From Buchnera aphidicola (Anoecia oenotherae) (lineage in GTDB: Bacteria > Pseudomonadota > Gammaproteobacteria > Enterobacterales > Enterobacteriaceae): 64,000 bases of DNA. The notes under the pieces were generated by a model, which was not told where the DNA came from, did no database searches, and was given only the letters and a program-made list of their open reading frames with translations. Positions 54,939 to 64,000 of the stretch are shown in pieces. The DNA lies in NCBI RefSeq assembly GCF_005080765.1, contig NZ_CP033012.1, positions 424,785-488,784 on the forward strand. The letters run 5' to 3'. The translations under genes and the position numbers were made by a program. Position 1 is the stretch's first letter; every line of letters begins with the position of its first letter.

Positions 54939-55350
54939 GTATAGTCTCTCTTTTATTAATAAATATAGTTTTTATAGGCAATTTTGATGATGCTAATTTA
55001 AATGCTTTTCTAGATGTTTCTTCAGAAATTCCTGAAATTTCATATAAAATTTTTCCAGGTTGAACTAATGCAACCCAATATTCAACATTACCTTTTCCTT
55101 TTCCCATTCTCACTTCTAATGGTTTTTGAGTAATAGGCTTATCTGGAAAAATACGAATCCATACCTTTCCTTGTCTTTTGATAAAACGAGAAATAGTTCT
55201 TCTAGCCGATTCAATTTGTTTTGCAGTCAACCTTCCGCGATCCACTGCTTTTAATCCAAACATTCCAAAACTAATCTCATCTCCTACTACTATCCCTCTA
55301 TTACGGCCTTTATGCATTTTTCGAAATTTAGTACGTTTTGGTTGCATCAT
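54925..55350 (-). CDS. rplP: Ribosomal protein L16
   Basis: Large-subunit protein at the A-site tRNA elbow, 141 residues (E. coli 136). [19 protein letters not shown] and [20 protein letters not shown] are conserved. Two ATG codons in tandem start the frame; the first corresponds to the E. coli length at the N-terminus. Confidence 0.98.
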   Translation of the reverse strand: MMQPKRTKFRKMHKGRNRGIVVGDEISFGMFGLKAVDRGRLTAKQIESARRTISRFIKRQGKVWIRIFPDKPITQKPLEVRMGKGKGNVEYWVALVQPGKILYEISGISEETSRKAFKLASSKLPIKTIFINKRETIHVNR

Positions 55351-55366
55351 AATAAATGTTTATCCT

Positions 55367-56074
55367 TTATCTTCTGTTCTTTTTTTTCTTTCTGGAAAGT
55401 AAAGTAGGTTTTTCTAACCTATCTATTTCTTCAACTGAAGTCATTCCTCCTAATATCTCTCCTTTAAAAATCCATACTTTAACACCAACTATTCCATATG
55501 TAGTTTTAGCTATTGAAGAATTATATTCTATATTCGCTCTTAAAGTATGTAATGGAACTCTACCTTCTCTATACCATTCCGTTCTAGCTATTTCAGCTCC
55601 TCCTAATCTTCCACTCACTTCTACCTTTATTCCTTTTGCTCCTTGTCTCATAGAATTTTGAACAGCCCTCTTCATAGCTCGACGAAACATAACTCTTCTC
55701 TCCAATTGAGAGACAATGCTATCCGATACTAATTTTGCATCTAGTTCAGGTTTTTTTATTTCTGCAATATTTATTTGTGCAGGAATACCGGTAATATTTA
55801 AAATTTCTGATCTCAATTTTTCTATGTCTTCTCCTTTCTTTCCTATAACTATTCCAGGTCTAGCTGAATAAATAGTAATTCTAATACTTTTAGATAATCT
55901 TTCTATTACTATTTTTGATACTGATGCTTTTAACAATTTATTAGTTAAAAATTCCCGTACTACAAAATCACTATGTAGATTATTTGCAAAATTCTTACTA
56001 TTAGCAAACCAAACTGAATTCCATTTTTTCACAATTCCTAACCGCATTCCGTTAGGATGAACTTTTTGTCCCAT
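55367..56074 (-). CDS. rpsC: Ribosomal protein S3
   Basis: Small-subunit protein at the mRNA entry tunnel with a KH domain ([20 protein letters not shown]), 235 residues (E. coli 233). [18 protein letters not shown] is typical. GGAG lies 9 bases before the ATG. Confidence 0.98.
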   Translation of the reverse strand: MGQKVHPNGMRLGIVKKWNSVWFANSKNFANNLHSDFVVREFLTNKLLKASVSKIVIERLSKSIRITIYSARPGIVIGKKGEDIEKLRSEILNITGIPAQINIAEIKKPELDAKLVSDSIVSQLERRVMFRRAMKRAVQNSMRQGAKGIKVEVSGRLGGAEIARTEWYREGRVPLHTLRANIEYNSSIAKTTYGIVGVKVWIFKGEILGGMTSVEEIDRLEKPTLLSRKKKKNRR

Positions 56075-56093
56075 ATTATATTACTCCAAAAAC

Positions 56094-56426
56094 TTAAGTA
56101 TCAGAAACAACTACTGTTATATGACTTGTTCGCTTTAAAATACGATCTGAACGTCCCTTAGCTCTAGGCATCATACGTTTCATGGTAGGTCCTTCATCTG
56201 CAAATATTTTTATAATTTTTAGTTTTTTTGAATCACAATTATTGTTATGTTCAGCATTTGCAATAGCAGATTGAAGAGTCATTCTAACAAAATGAGCAGC
56301 CTTTTTTTTTACAAAATTTAAGATGTTCATAGCTACTAAAACATTTTTCCCCCGTATTAAATCAGCGATGATACGTATTTTTTGAGCTGAAGAACGAGCT
56401 TTACAATATTTTGCTAAAATTTCCAT
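56094..56426 (-). CDS. rplV: Ribosomal protein L22
   Basis: Lines the exit tunnel, 110 residues (E. coli 110). [23 protein letters not shown] and [18 protein letters not shown] are conserved. AAGG is 7 bases before the ATG. Confidence 0.98.
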   Translation of the reverse strand: MEILAKYCKARSSAQKIRIIADLIRGKNVLVAMNILNFVKKKAAHFVRMTLQSAIANAEHNNNCDSKKLKIIKIFADEGPTMKRMMPRAKGRSDRILKRTSHITVVVSDT

Positions 56427-56440
56427 CGTTATACCTTTAA

Positions 56441-56728
56441 TTAACTCTTAGATGTTTTTTTCACTTTTTTATCTGAAGTATGTCCTCTATAAGTTCTTGT
56501 TAAAGAGAACTCTCCAAGCTTATGTCCTACCATTTCTTCAGTAATAAATACTGGAATATGTTTTTTTCCATTATGAACAGATATAGTTAAACCAATCATA
56601 TTTGGAAATATAGTAGAACGCCGAGACCAAGTTCGTAACGGTTTTTTGTCTTTATTTTTAACTGTATTTTGTACTTTATTAAACAAATGTGAATCTATAA
56701 AAGGACCTTTTTTTAAAGAACGTGGCAT
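56441..56728 (-). CDS. rpsS: Ribosomal protein S19
   Basis: Small-subunit head protein, 95 residues from the ATG at 56728 (E. coli 92). A TTG two codons upstream is rejected because [12 protein letters not shown] is the family start and AAGG is 9 bases from this [24 protein letters not shown] is conserved. Confidence 0.97.
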   Translation of the reverse strand: MPRSLKKGPFIDSHLFNKVQNTVKNKDKKPLRTWSRRSTIFPNMIGLTISVHNGKKHIPVFITEEMVGHKLGEFSLTRTYRGHTSDKKVKKTSKS

Positions 56729-56749
56729 ATGCAACTACCTTATAAATAA

Positions 56750-57571
56750 TTATCGAGTTCTACGACGTAAAATAAATTTATCAGTTCTTTTATTTTTACG
56801 AGTTTTTTTTCCTTTCGTTTGATAACCAGAGGGAGAAACTGGATGTTTACCAAAATTCCTACCTTCACCACCTCCATGAGGATGATCTACTGGATTCATA
56901 GCTGTTCCTCTAACAGTAGGTCTAACTCCTCTCCAACGAGATGCTCCTGCTTTTCCTAAAATTTTTAACATATTTTCAGAATTTCCTACTTCTCCTATTG
57001 TTGCTCTGCATTGAATTTCAATTTTTCTCATTTCTCCAGATCGCAATCTTAACGAAGCATAATTTTCTTCTATTGAAATTAACTGAGCATAATTTCCAGC
57101 TGATCTAGCTATTTGACCTCCTTTTCCAGGTTTCATTTCTACATTATGAATAAGACAACCTATAGGTATATTTTTTATCGGCAAAGAATTTCCAATATTA
57201 ATTTCTGATTTAGGACCTGAAACTACTGTATCTCCAATGCTAATATTTTTTGGAGCAATTATATAGCTTCTTGTTCCATCTTTATATAATAATAATGCTA
57301 TATTAGCTGACCTATTAGGATCATGTTCTATTCTTTCTACAACTGCCAAAACATTATCTTTATTTCTTTTAAAGTCTATTACCCTATACCTTTTTTTATG
57401 ACCACCTCCAATATGTCGAGTAGTTATTCGACCATTGTTATTTCTACCTCCTGTTTTAACAATTTTTTTTAATAAAAGGGAATGTGCTTTTCCTTTATAT
57501 AAATTAGTAGTAACTACTTTTACAGCATGTCTACGTCCTGGAGATGTTGGTTTATATTTAACAACTGTCAT
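56750..57571 (-). CDS. rplB: Ribosomal protein L2
   Basis: Core large-subunit protein near the peptidyl-transferase centre, 273 residues (E. coli 273). [19 protein letters not shown], the SH3-like domain and [18 protein letters not shown] (with the functionally important His) are intact. AAGGA precedes the ATG. Confidence 0.98.
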   Translation of the reverse strand: MTVVKYKPTSPGRRHAVKVVTTNLYKGKAHSLLLKKIVKTGGRNNNGRITTRHIGGGHKKRYRVIDFKRNKDNVLAVVERIEHDPNRSANIALLLYKDGTRSYIIAPKNISIGDTVVSGPKSEINIGNSLPIKNIPIGCLIHNVEMKPGKGGQIARSAGNYAQLISIEENYASLRLRSGEMRKIEIQCRATIGEVGNSENMLKILGKAGASRWRGVRPTVRGTAMNPVDHPHGGGEGRNFGKHPVSPSGYQTKGKKTRKNKRTDKFILRRRTR

Positions 57572-57594
57572 TTTTTTTCCTTTAGTACAACTAT

Positions 57595-57897
57595 TTATTT
57601 TCTAGAATCAATTAAATCTAATTTTTGTCCTTTTTTTATAGTGACAAAAGCTTTTTTCCATTTTTTTCTAAATCCTATTTTTTGTCCATGTCCTTTTTTT
57701 TTTCTCTTTACGATTAATGTGTTTACGCTATCTACTTGTACAGAGAACAATTTTTCTACAGATTTTTTAATTTCATATTTTTTTGCAGAATATAATACTT
57801 TTAACACTATAGTATTTTTTTTTTCTGCAGAAATAGTTGATTTTTCAGAAATATGACGAGATAAAATTATATTTAATAAGCGTTCTTCCATAATCAT
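57595..57897 (-). CDS. rplW: Ribosomal protein L23
   Basis: Exit-tunnel protein that docks trigger factor and SRP, 100 residues (E. coli 100). [18 protein letters not shown] and [17 protein letters not shown] are recognisable. Its start overlaps the rplD stop by 4 bases (ATGA type). Confidence 0.97.
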   Translation of the reverse strand: MIMEERLLNIILSRHISEKSTISAEKKNTIVLKVLYSAKKYEIKKSVEKLFSVQVDSVNTLIVKRKKKGHGQKIGFRKKWKKAFVTIKKGQKLDLIDSRK

Positions 57898-58517
57898 ACC
57901 AGCATATCCTCAATTTTTTTTACCGCTTTTACAGTAATCACTGTTTTATCAAATTTTATTAAGCTATATGGATCAATATAAGAAGCTTCTCGAACTTCTA
58001 TTTTTTTTACATTTCTAGAAGCTAACATTAAATTCTCTTCCACTTTATTTGTAATAATTAATACTTTATCTAAAGATAGTTTTTTTGTTAATGCTATAAC
58101 TTTTAATTTTTCTAATAACAATTTAGTTTTTGGATATTCTAACGAAAAATCTTTAAAAACTATAAATCTTTTTTGCCTTATTAGTTCAGATAATATACTT
58201 TTTAAAGCTCCTTTATACATTTTTTTGTTAATTTTTTTTGAATAATCTTTATTGCAAGATGCAAAAGTTACTCCTCCAGAACGCCAAAGTGGACTTCTTA
58301 TGGAACCTGCTCTTGCTCTTCCAGTGCCTTTTTGTCTCCATGGCTTTTTTCCTGAACCAGAAACTAATGCTCTACTTTTTTGAGCTTTTGTTCCTTGTCT
58401 AGCGTAAGAAGTATATGCCACTATTACTTGATGAACTAAAGCCTCATTAAAATCACAACCAAAAACAGATCTAGATACAGGGACTAATTCCTGTATGTCT
58501 TGAAGTACTAAATCCAT
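57894..58517 (-). CDS. rplD: Ribosomal protein L4
   Basis: Large-subunit protein and, in E. coli, autoregulator of the S10 operon. From the ATG at 58517 ([15 protein letters not shown]) it has 207 residues (E. coli 201); AGGG is 8 bases upstream. The frame extends five codons further to an ATG without support. [20 protein letters not shown] is conserved. Confidence 0.97.
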   Translation of the reverse strand: MDLVLQDIQELVPVSRSVFGCDFNEALVHQVIVAYTSYARQGTKAQKSRALVSGSGKKPWRQKGTGRARAGSIRSPLWRSGGVTFASCNKDYSKKINKKMYKGALKSILSELIRQKRFIVFKDFSLEYPKTKLLLEKLKVIALTKKLSLDKVLIITNKVEENLMLASRNVKKIEVREASYIDPYSLIKFDKTVITVKAVKKIEDMLV

Positions 58518-58528
58518 ATCTAAATCCC

Positions 58529-59158
58529 TCATCCCTTAATAGCTGGTTTAACAATAATATTACTATTTTTTGGACCAGGAACAGATCCTTTAATCAGTAA
58601 TAAACTATTATTTACATCAACTTCTATTATTTTTAAATTTTGAATAGTAGTTCTACTGTTTCCTAAATGACCAGACATTTTTTTTCCTTTAAAAACTCTT
58701 CCAGGAGTTTGATTTTGTCCAATAGATCCAGGCACTCTATGTGATAACGAATTTCCATGAGTAGCATCTTGCATTTTAAAATTCCATCTTTTGATAGTAC
58801 CGCTAAATCCTTTTCCTTTTGAAAATCCAGTAATATCTACTTTATTAATATTTGAGAATATATCTACAGTCAAAATTTGACCAACCTTAAAATCTACAAT
58901 ATTTTCGACTCTAAACTCCCATAAACCTATTCCTGCTAATACTTTATTTTTCATAAAGTGTCCTATTGCAGGTTTTTTTAATCTATTATTCTTTATCTTA
59001 CCAGTAGTTACTTGAACAGCATTATATAAATCTTTTTCTTTTTTTTTGATTTGTGTAACTCTATTATTATTTACTTTAACAACAGTAATAGGAATGACTA
59101 TACCTTCTTTAGTAAAAACTCTAGTCATTCCAATTTTTTTTCCTACTAAACCTATCAT
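58529..59158 (-). CDS. rplC: Ribosomal protein L3
   Basis: Assembly-initiating large-subunit protein near the peptidyl-transferase centre, 209 residues (E. coli 209). [19 protein letters not shown] and [21 protein letters not shown], containing the conserved Gln methylation site, are present. Confidence 0.98.
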   Translation of the reverse strand: MIGLVGKKIGMTRVFTKEGIVIPITVVKVNNNRVTQIKKKEKDLYNAVQVTTGKIKNNRLKKPAIGHFMKNKVLAGIGLWEFRVENIVDFKVGQILTVDIFSNINKVDITGFSKGKGFSGTIKRWNFKMQDATHGNSLSHRVPGSIGQNQTPGRVFKGKKMSGHLGNSRTTIQNLKIIEVDVNNSLLLIKGSVPGPKNSNIIVKPAIKG

Positions 59159-59189
59159 TTTTAGTACCTCTAAATCACATTAAGATACC

Positions 59190-60006
<817 letters not shown>

Positions 60007-61191
60007 TTAACTCATCACTTTAGAAACTACTCCAGCACCCACAGTTTTTCCTCCTTCTCTTATAGCAAAACGCAATCCTTCTTCCATTGCGATTGGATGA
60101 ATTAAAGTAACCACCATTTCTACATTATCTCCAGGCATAACCATTTCTACTGAACCTAAAAGTTCAATTGAACCAGTTACATCAGTAGTTCTAAAATAAA
60201 ATTGAGGTCTATATCCTTTTAAAAAAGCTGTATGCCTTCCTCCTTCATCTTTAGATAATACATAAACTTTAGCTGTAAATTTAACATGAGGTAAAATAGA
60301 ACCCGGTTTTGATAAAATTTGACCACGTTCTATATCTTCACGTTTTGTACCTCTTAATAATACACCAACATTTTCTCCTGCTCTACCTTCATCTAATAAT
60401 TTTCTAAACATTTCAACACCAGTACAAATCGTTTTGCTCGTTGGTTTGATTCCAACTATTTCTACTTCATCTCCAATTTTAATAATACCTCTTTCTACTC
60501 TTCCAGTAACAACAGTTCCTCTTCCAGAAATAGAAAAAACATCTTCTATTGGTAATAAAAAAGGTTGCTCAATAGCACGCTTTGGCTCTGGAATATATGA
60601 ATCTAAAAAATCTGTTAATTCAATAATTTTTTCTTCCCACTTTGCATCTCCTTCTAATGCTTTTAAAGCGGATCCTCTAATAATAGGAGTGCTATCTCCT
60701 GGAAAATCATATTGTGTTAATAGATCTCTAACTTCCATTTCTACTAATTCTAATAATTCTTCATCATCTACCATATCACATTTATTTAAAAAAACTAATA
60801 TATAAGGAACTCCTACTTGACGTCCTAATAAAATATGTTCTCTAGTTTGAGGCATAGGTCCATCTGTAGCTGCTACTACTAAAATTGCGCCATCCATTTG
60901 TGCTGCTCCAGTAATCATATTTTTTATATAATCAGCATGTCCAGGACAATCTACATGAGCATAGTGACGCTTTTCAGTATCATACTCTACATGGGAAGTA
61001 TTGATAGTAATACCTCTTGCTTTTTCTTCAGGTGCATTATCTATTTGATCAAAAGCACGAGCCGTACCTCCATATTTTTTAGATAAAACTGTTGTAATAG
61101 CTGCTGTTAAAGTAGTTTTACCATGATCTACGTGACCGATAGTACCTACGTTTATATGCGGTTTAGAACGTTCAAACTTTTCTTTAGCCAC
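60007..61191 (-). CDS. tuf: Elongation factor Tu (GTG start)
   Basis: GTPase that delivers aminoacyl-tRNA to the ribosome. It has 394 residues, as in E. coli. G1 [10 protein letters not shown]3 DCPGHADY, G4 NKCD and the effector region [12 protein letters not shown] are intact. The start codon is GTG (61191), as in E. coli tuf, with AGGA 9 bases upstream. It is very strongly conserved. It lies 45 bases after fusA. Confidence 0.99.
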   Translation of the reverse strand: MAKEKFERSKPHINVGTIGHVDHGKTTLTAAITTVLSKKYGGTARAFDQIDNAPEEKARGITINTSHVEYDTEKRHYAHVDCPGHADYIKNMITGAAQMDGAILVVAATDGPMPQTREHILLGRQVGVPYILVFLNKCDMVDDEELLELVEMEVRDLLTQYDFPGDSTPIIRGSALKALEGDAKWEEKIIELTDFLDSYIPEPKRAIEQPFLLPIEDVFSISGRGTVVTGRVERGIIKIGDEVEIVGIKPTSKTICTGVEMFRKLLDEGRAGENVGVLLRGTKREDIERGQILSKPGSILPHVKFTAKVYVLSKDEGGRHTAFLKGYRPQFYFRTTDVTGSIELLGSVEMVMPGDNVEMVVTLIHPIAMEEGLRFAIREGGKTVGAGVVSKVMS

Positions 61192-61236
61192 TTTCTATAT
61201 TCCTCATATGTTTATTTATGTTTTAAAAAATCACTA

Positions 61237-63366
61237 TTATTTTTTTCTACTATCTAAAATAGAAGAAATTGTAGATTTTGAAGCTTCTGCATACTTTAAA
61301 AATTCCATAGAATAAACAGCTCTACCTTGTGTTTGAGAACGCAAATCAGTTGCATATCCAAACATTTCTGATAAAGGAACTTGAGCTGTTATAAACTTTG
61401 CGGACATTATATCTTCCATTTTTTCTATATGCCCCCTTCTTCTATTTAAATCTCCTATAACATCTCCCATATATTTTTCTGGAGTTTCTATTTCAACTTT
61501 CATAATTGGTTCTAACAAAATTGGGTTAGCTAAATTAAAAGCTTTTTTAAATGCAAAAGAAGATGCTAATTTAAAAGCAATTTCTGAAGAATCTACATCG
61601 TGGTATGAGCCGAAATGTAGTCTAACTCCAATTCCAACTACTGGATATCCAACTAGAGGACCTGATTTTAGCTGCTCTTGAATACCTTTATCAATAGCCG
61701 AAATATACTCCCCTGGAATTACTCCTCCCTTGATGTCATTAATAAATGTATAATTTACATCACTATCTTTCAATGGAAATAAATCAATTACTACATGACC
61801 ATATTGTCCTCTTCCTCCAGATTGTTTAATATGTTTTCCTTCTACATCATTTACTCTTTTTTTAATAGCTTCACGATATGCAACTTGAGGTTTTCCTATA
61901 TTAGCGTCCACATTAAACTCACGTTTCATACGGTCTACAATAATTTCTAAATGCAATTCTCCCATTCCTGATATAATAGTTTGATTAGATTCAATATCAA
62001 CATGTACTCGAAATGAAGGATCTTCTTTCGCAAGACGAGCTAATGCAGAACCCATTCTTTCTTGATCAGATTTTGTCTTAGGTTCAACTGCAATAGATAT
62101 TACTGGTTCTGGAAACTCCATTTTTTCCAAAACAACAGGATTGTTCTGATCACATAAAGTATCGCCTGTAGTAACATTTTTTAAACCTATTGCAGCGGCT
62201 ATATCTCCAGCATATACTTCTTTTATTTCTTCTCTCTTATTTGCATGCATTTGAACAATACGACCTAATCGTTCTTTTTGATCTTTAACAGAATTAAAAA
62301 TAGTATCTCCAGAACGAACAATCCCTGAATAAACTCGAAAAAACGTTAAATTTCCAACAAACGGGTCATTTGCTATTTTAAAAGCTAAAGCTGAAAAAGA
62401 TTTTTTATCTAAAGAATCAATATTATTAGAAATAATGTTATTGTGTCTAGTATTCTTATTATCGTTTTTTAATTCTTTTTCTAACTTTACAACATCTAAA
62501 GGAGAAGGTAAATATTCTATAATAGCATCTAATAAAGCTTGTACACCTTTGTTTTTAAAAGCAGAACCACAAGTTACTAACATTATTTCATTTTTTAATG
62601 CCCTTTTTCTTAAACAATTTTTTATTTCTTTTTCAGATATATATTGATTATTTAAATATTTATTCATCAAAAATTCATCTTCTTCTACTGCTGCTTCGAT
62701 CAAATGCTGTCTCCATTTATCAGCAATAACTTGCATATCTACAGGTATATTTTCATATTTAAAAGTAATACCTTGATCTTCTCCATTCCAACTAATAGCT
62801 TTCATTTTTATTAAATCAATCAATCCTGTAAAATTTTCTTCTTTTCCAATAGAAAGTTGAAGTGGAACTGGATTAGCACCTAATCTAACTTTAATTTGTT
62901 CTACTACTTTTAAAAAATCAGCTCCCATTCTATCCATTTTATTCACAAAAGCAATGCGTGGAACCTTGTATTTATTAGCCTGCCTCCATACTGTTTCAGA
63001 TTGAGGTTGAACTCCTCCTACTGCACAATATACCATTACTACTCCGTCTAGTACTCTCATTGATCTTTCTACTTCTATAGTAAAATCAACATGTCCTGGC
63101 GTATCAATAATATTTATTCTATGTGGTTTAAACTGATTTGCCATTCCAGACCAAAACGTTGTAGTAGCAGCAGAAGTGATTGTAATTCCTCTTTCTTGTT
63201 CTTGCTCCATCCAATCCATAGTAGCTGCTCCATCATGAACTTCTCCTATTTTATGATTTATTCCTGTATAAAATAAAATTCGTTCTGTAGTTGTAGTTTT
63301 TCCAGCATCAATATGAGCACTAATTCCAATATTACGGTAATGTATAATAGGTGTTATACGAGCCAT
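61237..63366 (-). CDS. fusA: Elongation factor G
   Basis: Translocation GTPase, 709 residues (E. coli 704). G1 AHIDAGKTT, switch [14 protein letters not shown] and the domain IV tip region are present. A Lys/Asn-rich insertion (around [10 protein letters not shown]) accounts for the extra length. It lies between rpsG and tuf, the standard str operon order. Confidence 0.99.
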   Translation of the reverse strand: MARITPIIHYRNIGISAHIDAGKTTTTERILFYTGINHKIGEVHDGAATMDWMEQEQERGITITSAATTTFWSGMANQFKPHRINIIDTPGHVDFTIEVERSMRVLDGVVMVYCAVGGVQPQSETVWRQANKYKVPRIAFVNKMDRMGADFLKVVEQIKVRLGANPVPLQLSIGKEENFTGLIDLIKMKAISWNGEDQGITFKYENIPVDMQVIADKWRQHLIEAAVEEDEFLMNKYLNNQYISEKEIKNCLRKRALKNEIMLVTCGSAFKNKGVQALLDAIIEYLPSPLDVVKLEKELKNDNKNTRHNNIISNNIDSLDKKSFSALAFKIANDPFVGNLTFFRVYSGIVRSGDTIFNSVKDQKERLGRIVQMHANKREEIKEVYAGDIAAAIGLKNVTTGDTLCDQNNPVVLEKMEFPEPVISIAVEPKTKSDQERMGSALARLAKEDPSFRVHVDIESNQTIISGMGELHLEIIVDRMKREFNVDANIGKPQVAYREAIKKRVNDVEGKHIKQSGGRGQYGHVVIDLFPLKDSDVNYTFINDIKGGVIPGEYISAIDKGIQEQLKSGPLVGYPVVGIGVRLHFGSYHDVDSSEIAFKLASSFAFKKAFNLANPILLEPIMKVEIETPEKYMGDVIGDLNRRRGHIEKMEDIMSAKFITAQVPLSEMFGYATDLRSQTQGRAVYSMEFLKYAEASKSTISSILDSRKK

Positions 63367-63460
63367 TATTTCTTCTGCCTTTTTATATTAATAAACATAC
63401 TGGGACTAAATAAGAAATTTAATTTTACTTAGTACAAATGTAAAATAATTTATTTTATTT

Positions 63461-63931
63461 TTACCAACGATAATGTGCAAATGCTTTATTAGCTTCAGCC
63501 ATTTTATGCACTTCTTCTCGTTTTCTCACTGCAGCTCCTTTATTATCTATAGCATCAAGCAACTCATGAAACAAACGTAATGTCATAGATTTATCTTTTC
63601 TTTTTCTAGCTGATGAAATTATCCATCTCATAGCTAAAGCATTACGCCTTACTAAACGAACTTCAACTGGTACTTGATAAGTAGAACCACCTACTCTACG
63701 TGATTTGACTTCTACTACTGGACGAACATTTTCAAAAGCAATTTCAATAGCATCTATTTCTTTTTTTCCAATTTTTTTTGATAATTTATCTAACGCACTG
63801 TAAACAATACATTCTGCAATAGATTTCTTTCCATTTACCATTAATATATTAATAAACTTAGCTAATAATTCAGAAGAAAACTTTGGATCAGGTAAAATTT
63901 TTCGATTATTTACTACTCTTCTTCTTGGCAT
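63461..63931 (-). CDS. rpsG: Ribosomal protein S7
   Basis: Primary 16S-binding head protein, 156 residues. [39 protein letters not shown] and [19 protein letters not shown] are typical. AGGAG lies 6 bases before the ATG. rpsL is expected upstream beyond the right edge of the window; the last 69 bases hold no gene. Confidence 0.98.
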   Translation of the reverse strand: MPRRRVVNNRKILPDPKFSSELLAKFINILMVNGKKSIAECIVYSALDKLSKKIGKKEIDAIEIAFENVRPVVEVKSRRVGGSTYQVPVEVRLVRRNALAMRWIISSARKRKDKSMTLRLFHELLDAIDNKGAAVRKREEVHKMAEANKAFAHYRW

Positions 63932-64000
63932 ATAGTTCTCCTATTTTAAAAAATATTCATTTAAACTTATTTAAAATAAAACATTTTTATATTATCTCAA

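Noticed and set aside
60434..61086. Open frames on the plus strand within tuf
   Set aside because: Antisense to highly conserved EF-Tu codons, with no independent signals.

Overview
This window looks like a segment of a Buchnera aphidicola chromosome (obligate aphid endosymbiont, Gammaproteobacteria). The evidence is the extreme AT content, the lysine/isoleucine/asparagine-rich proteins that still align along their length to Escherichia coli orthologues, the AT-rich gene-free gaps, the homopolymer-A frameshifts, and an unlinked tsaC-aroE-tRNA-Glu-23S-5S block with no 16S gene. The host aphid cannot be identified from this sequence. No mobile element, phage, CRISPR array or toxin-antitoxin system was found.

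Layout. (1) 1-8488, plus strand: recC (5' end outside the window), recB and recD encode the RecBCD nuclease/helicase; recD is broken by an A11 tract. (2) 8590-11741: initiator tRNA-fMet with a clear promoter, then nusB between two long gaps without genes. (3) 11742-16848: tusE and the cyoABCDE cytochrome bo oxidase cluster (minus strand). (4) 17042-34675, plus strand: bolA, tig, clpP, clpX, lon, ppiD, mdlA, mdlB, dnaX (gamma-length, with an eroded tau-like tail behind it), ybaB, htpG and adk, with the 4.5S RNA gene (ffs) on the minus strand between mdlB and dnaX. (5) 34780-38013: tRNA-Arg(UCU), folD, cysS, ybeD, cspE. (6) 38162-43283, minus strand: 5S and 23S rRNA, boxA, tRNA-Glu, aroE (broken by an A12 tract) and tsaC. 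(7) 44033-45496: def and fmt, the formyl-methionine pair. (8) 45693-63931, minus strand: the alpha, spc, S10 and str ribosomal clusters, from rplQ to rpsG, in E. coli order; rpsL lies beyond the right edge.

The genes serve a reduced set of core functions: translation (about 30 ribosomal proteins, EF-G, EF-Tu, three tRNAs, rRNA, Fmt/Def), transcription and antitermination (RpoA, NusB, S10/NusE and a boxA in the 23S leader), protein folding, turnover and export (Tig, ClpXP, Lon, HtpG, PpiD, SecY, 4.5S RNA), aerobic respiration (Cyo), replication (DnaX), and small-molecule enzymes (FolD, Adk, AroE, CysS). Gene order matches E. coli in blocks, with many genes deleted between survivors (ptrA, argA, ampG, hupB and recR positions are empty).

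The most notable signals are at A tracts. recD and aroE are each split at an A11 or A12 tract with the same polarity (one extra A restores the frame), a dnaX tau-like remnant has the same kind of break, and in-frame A11 tracts sit in clpP and ppiD. This fits the known poly(A) slippage biology of Buchnera. No clearly new system was found.
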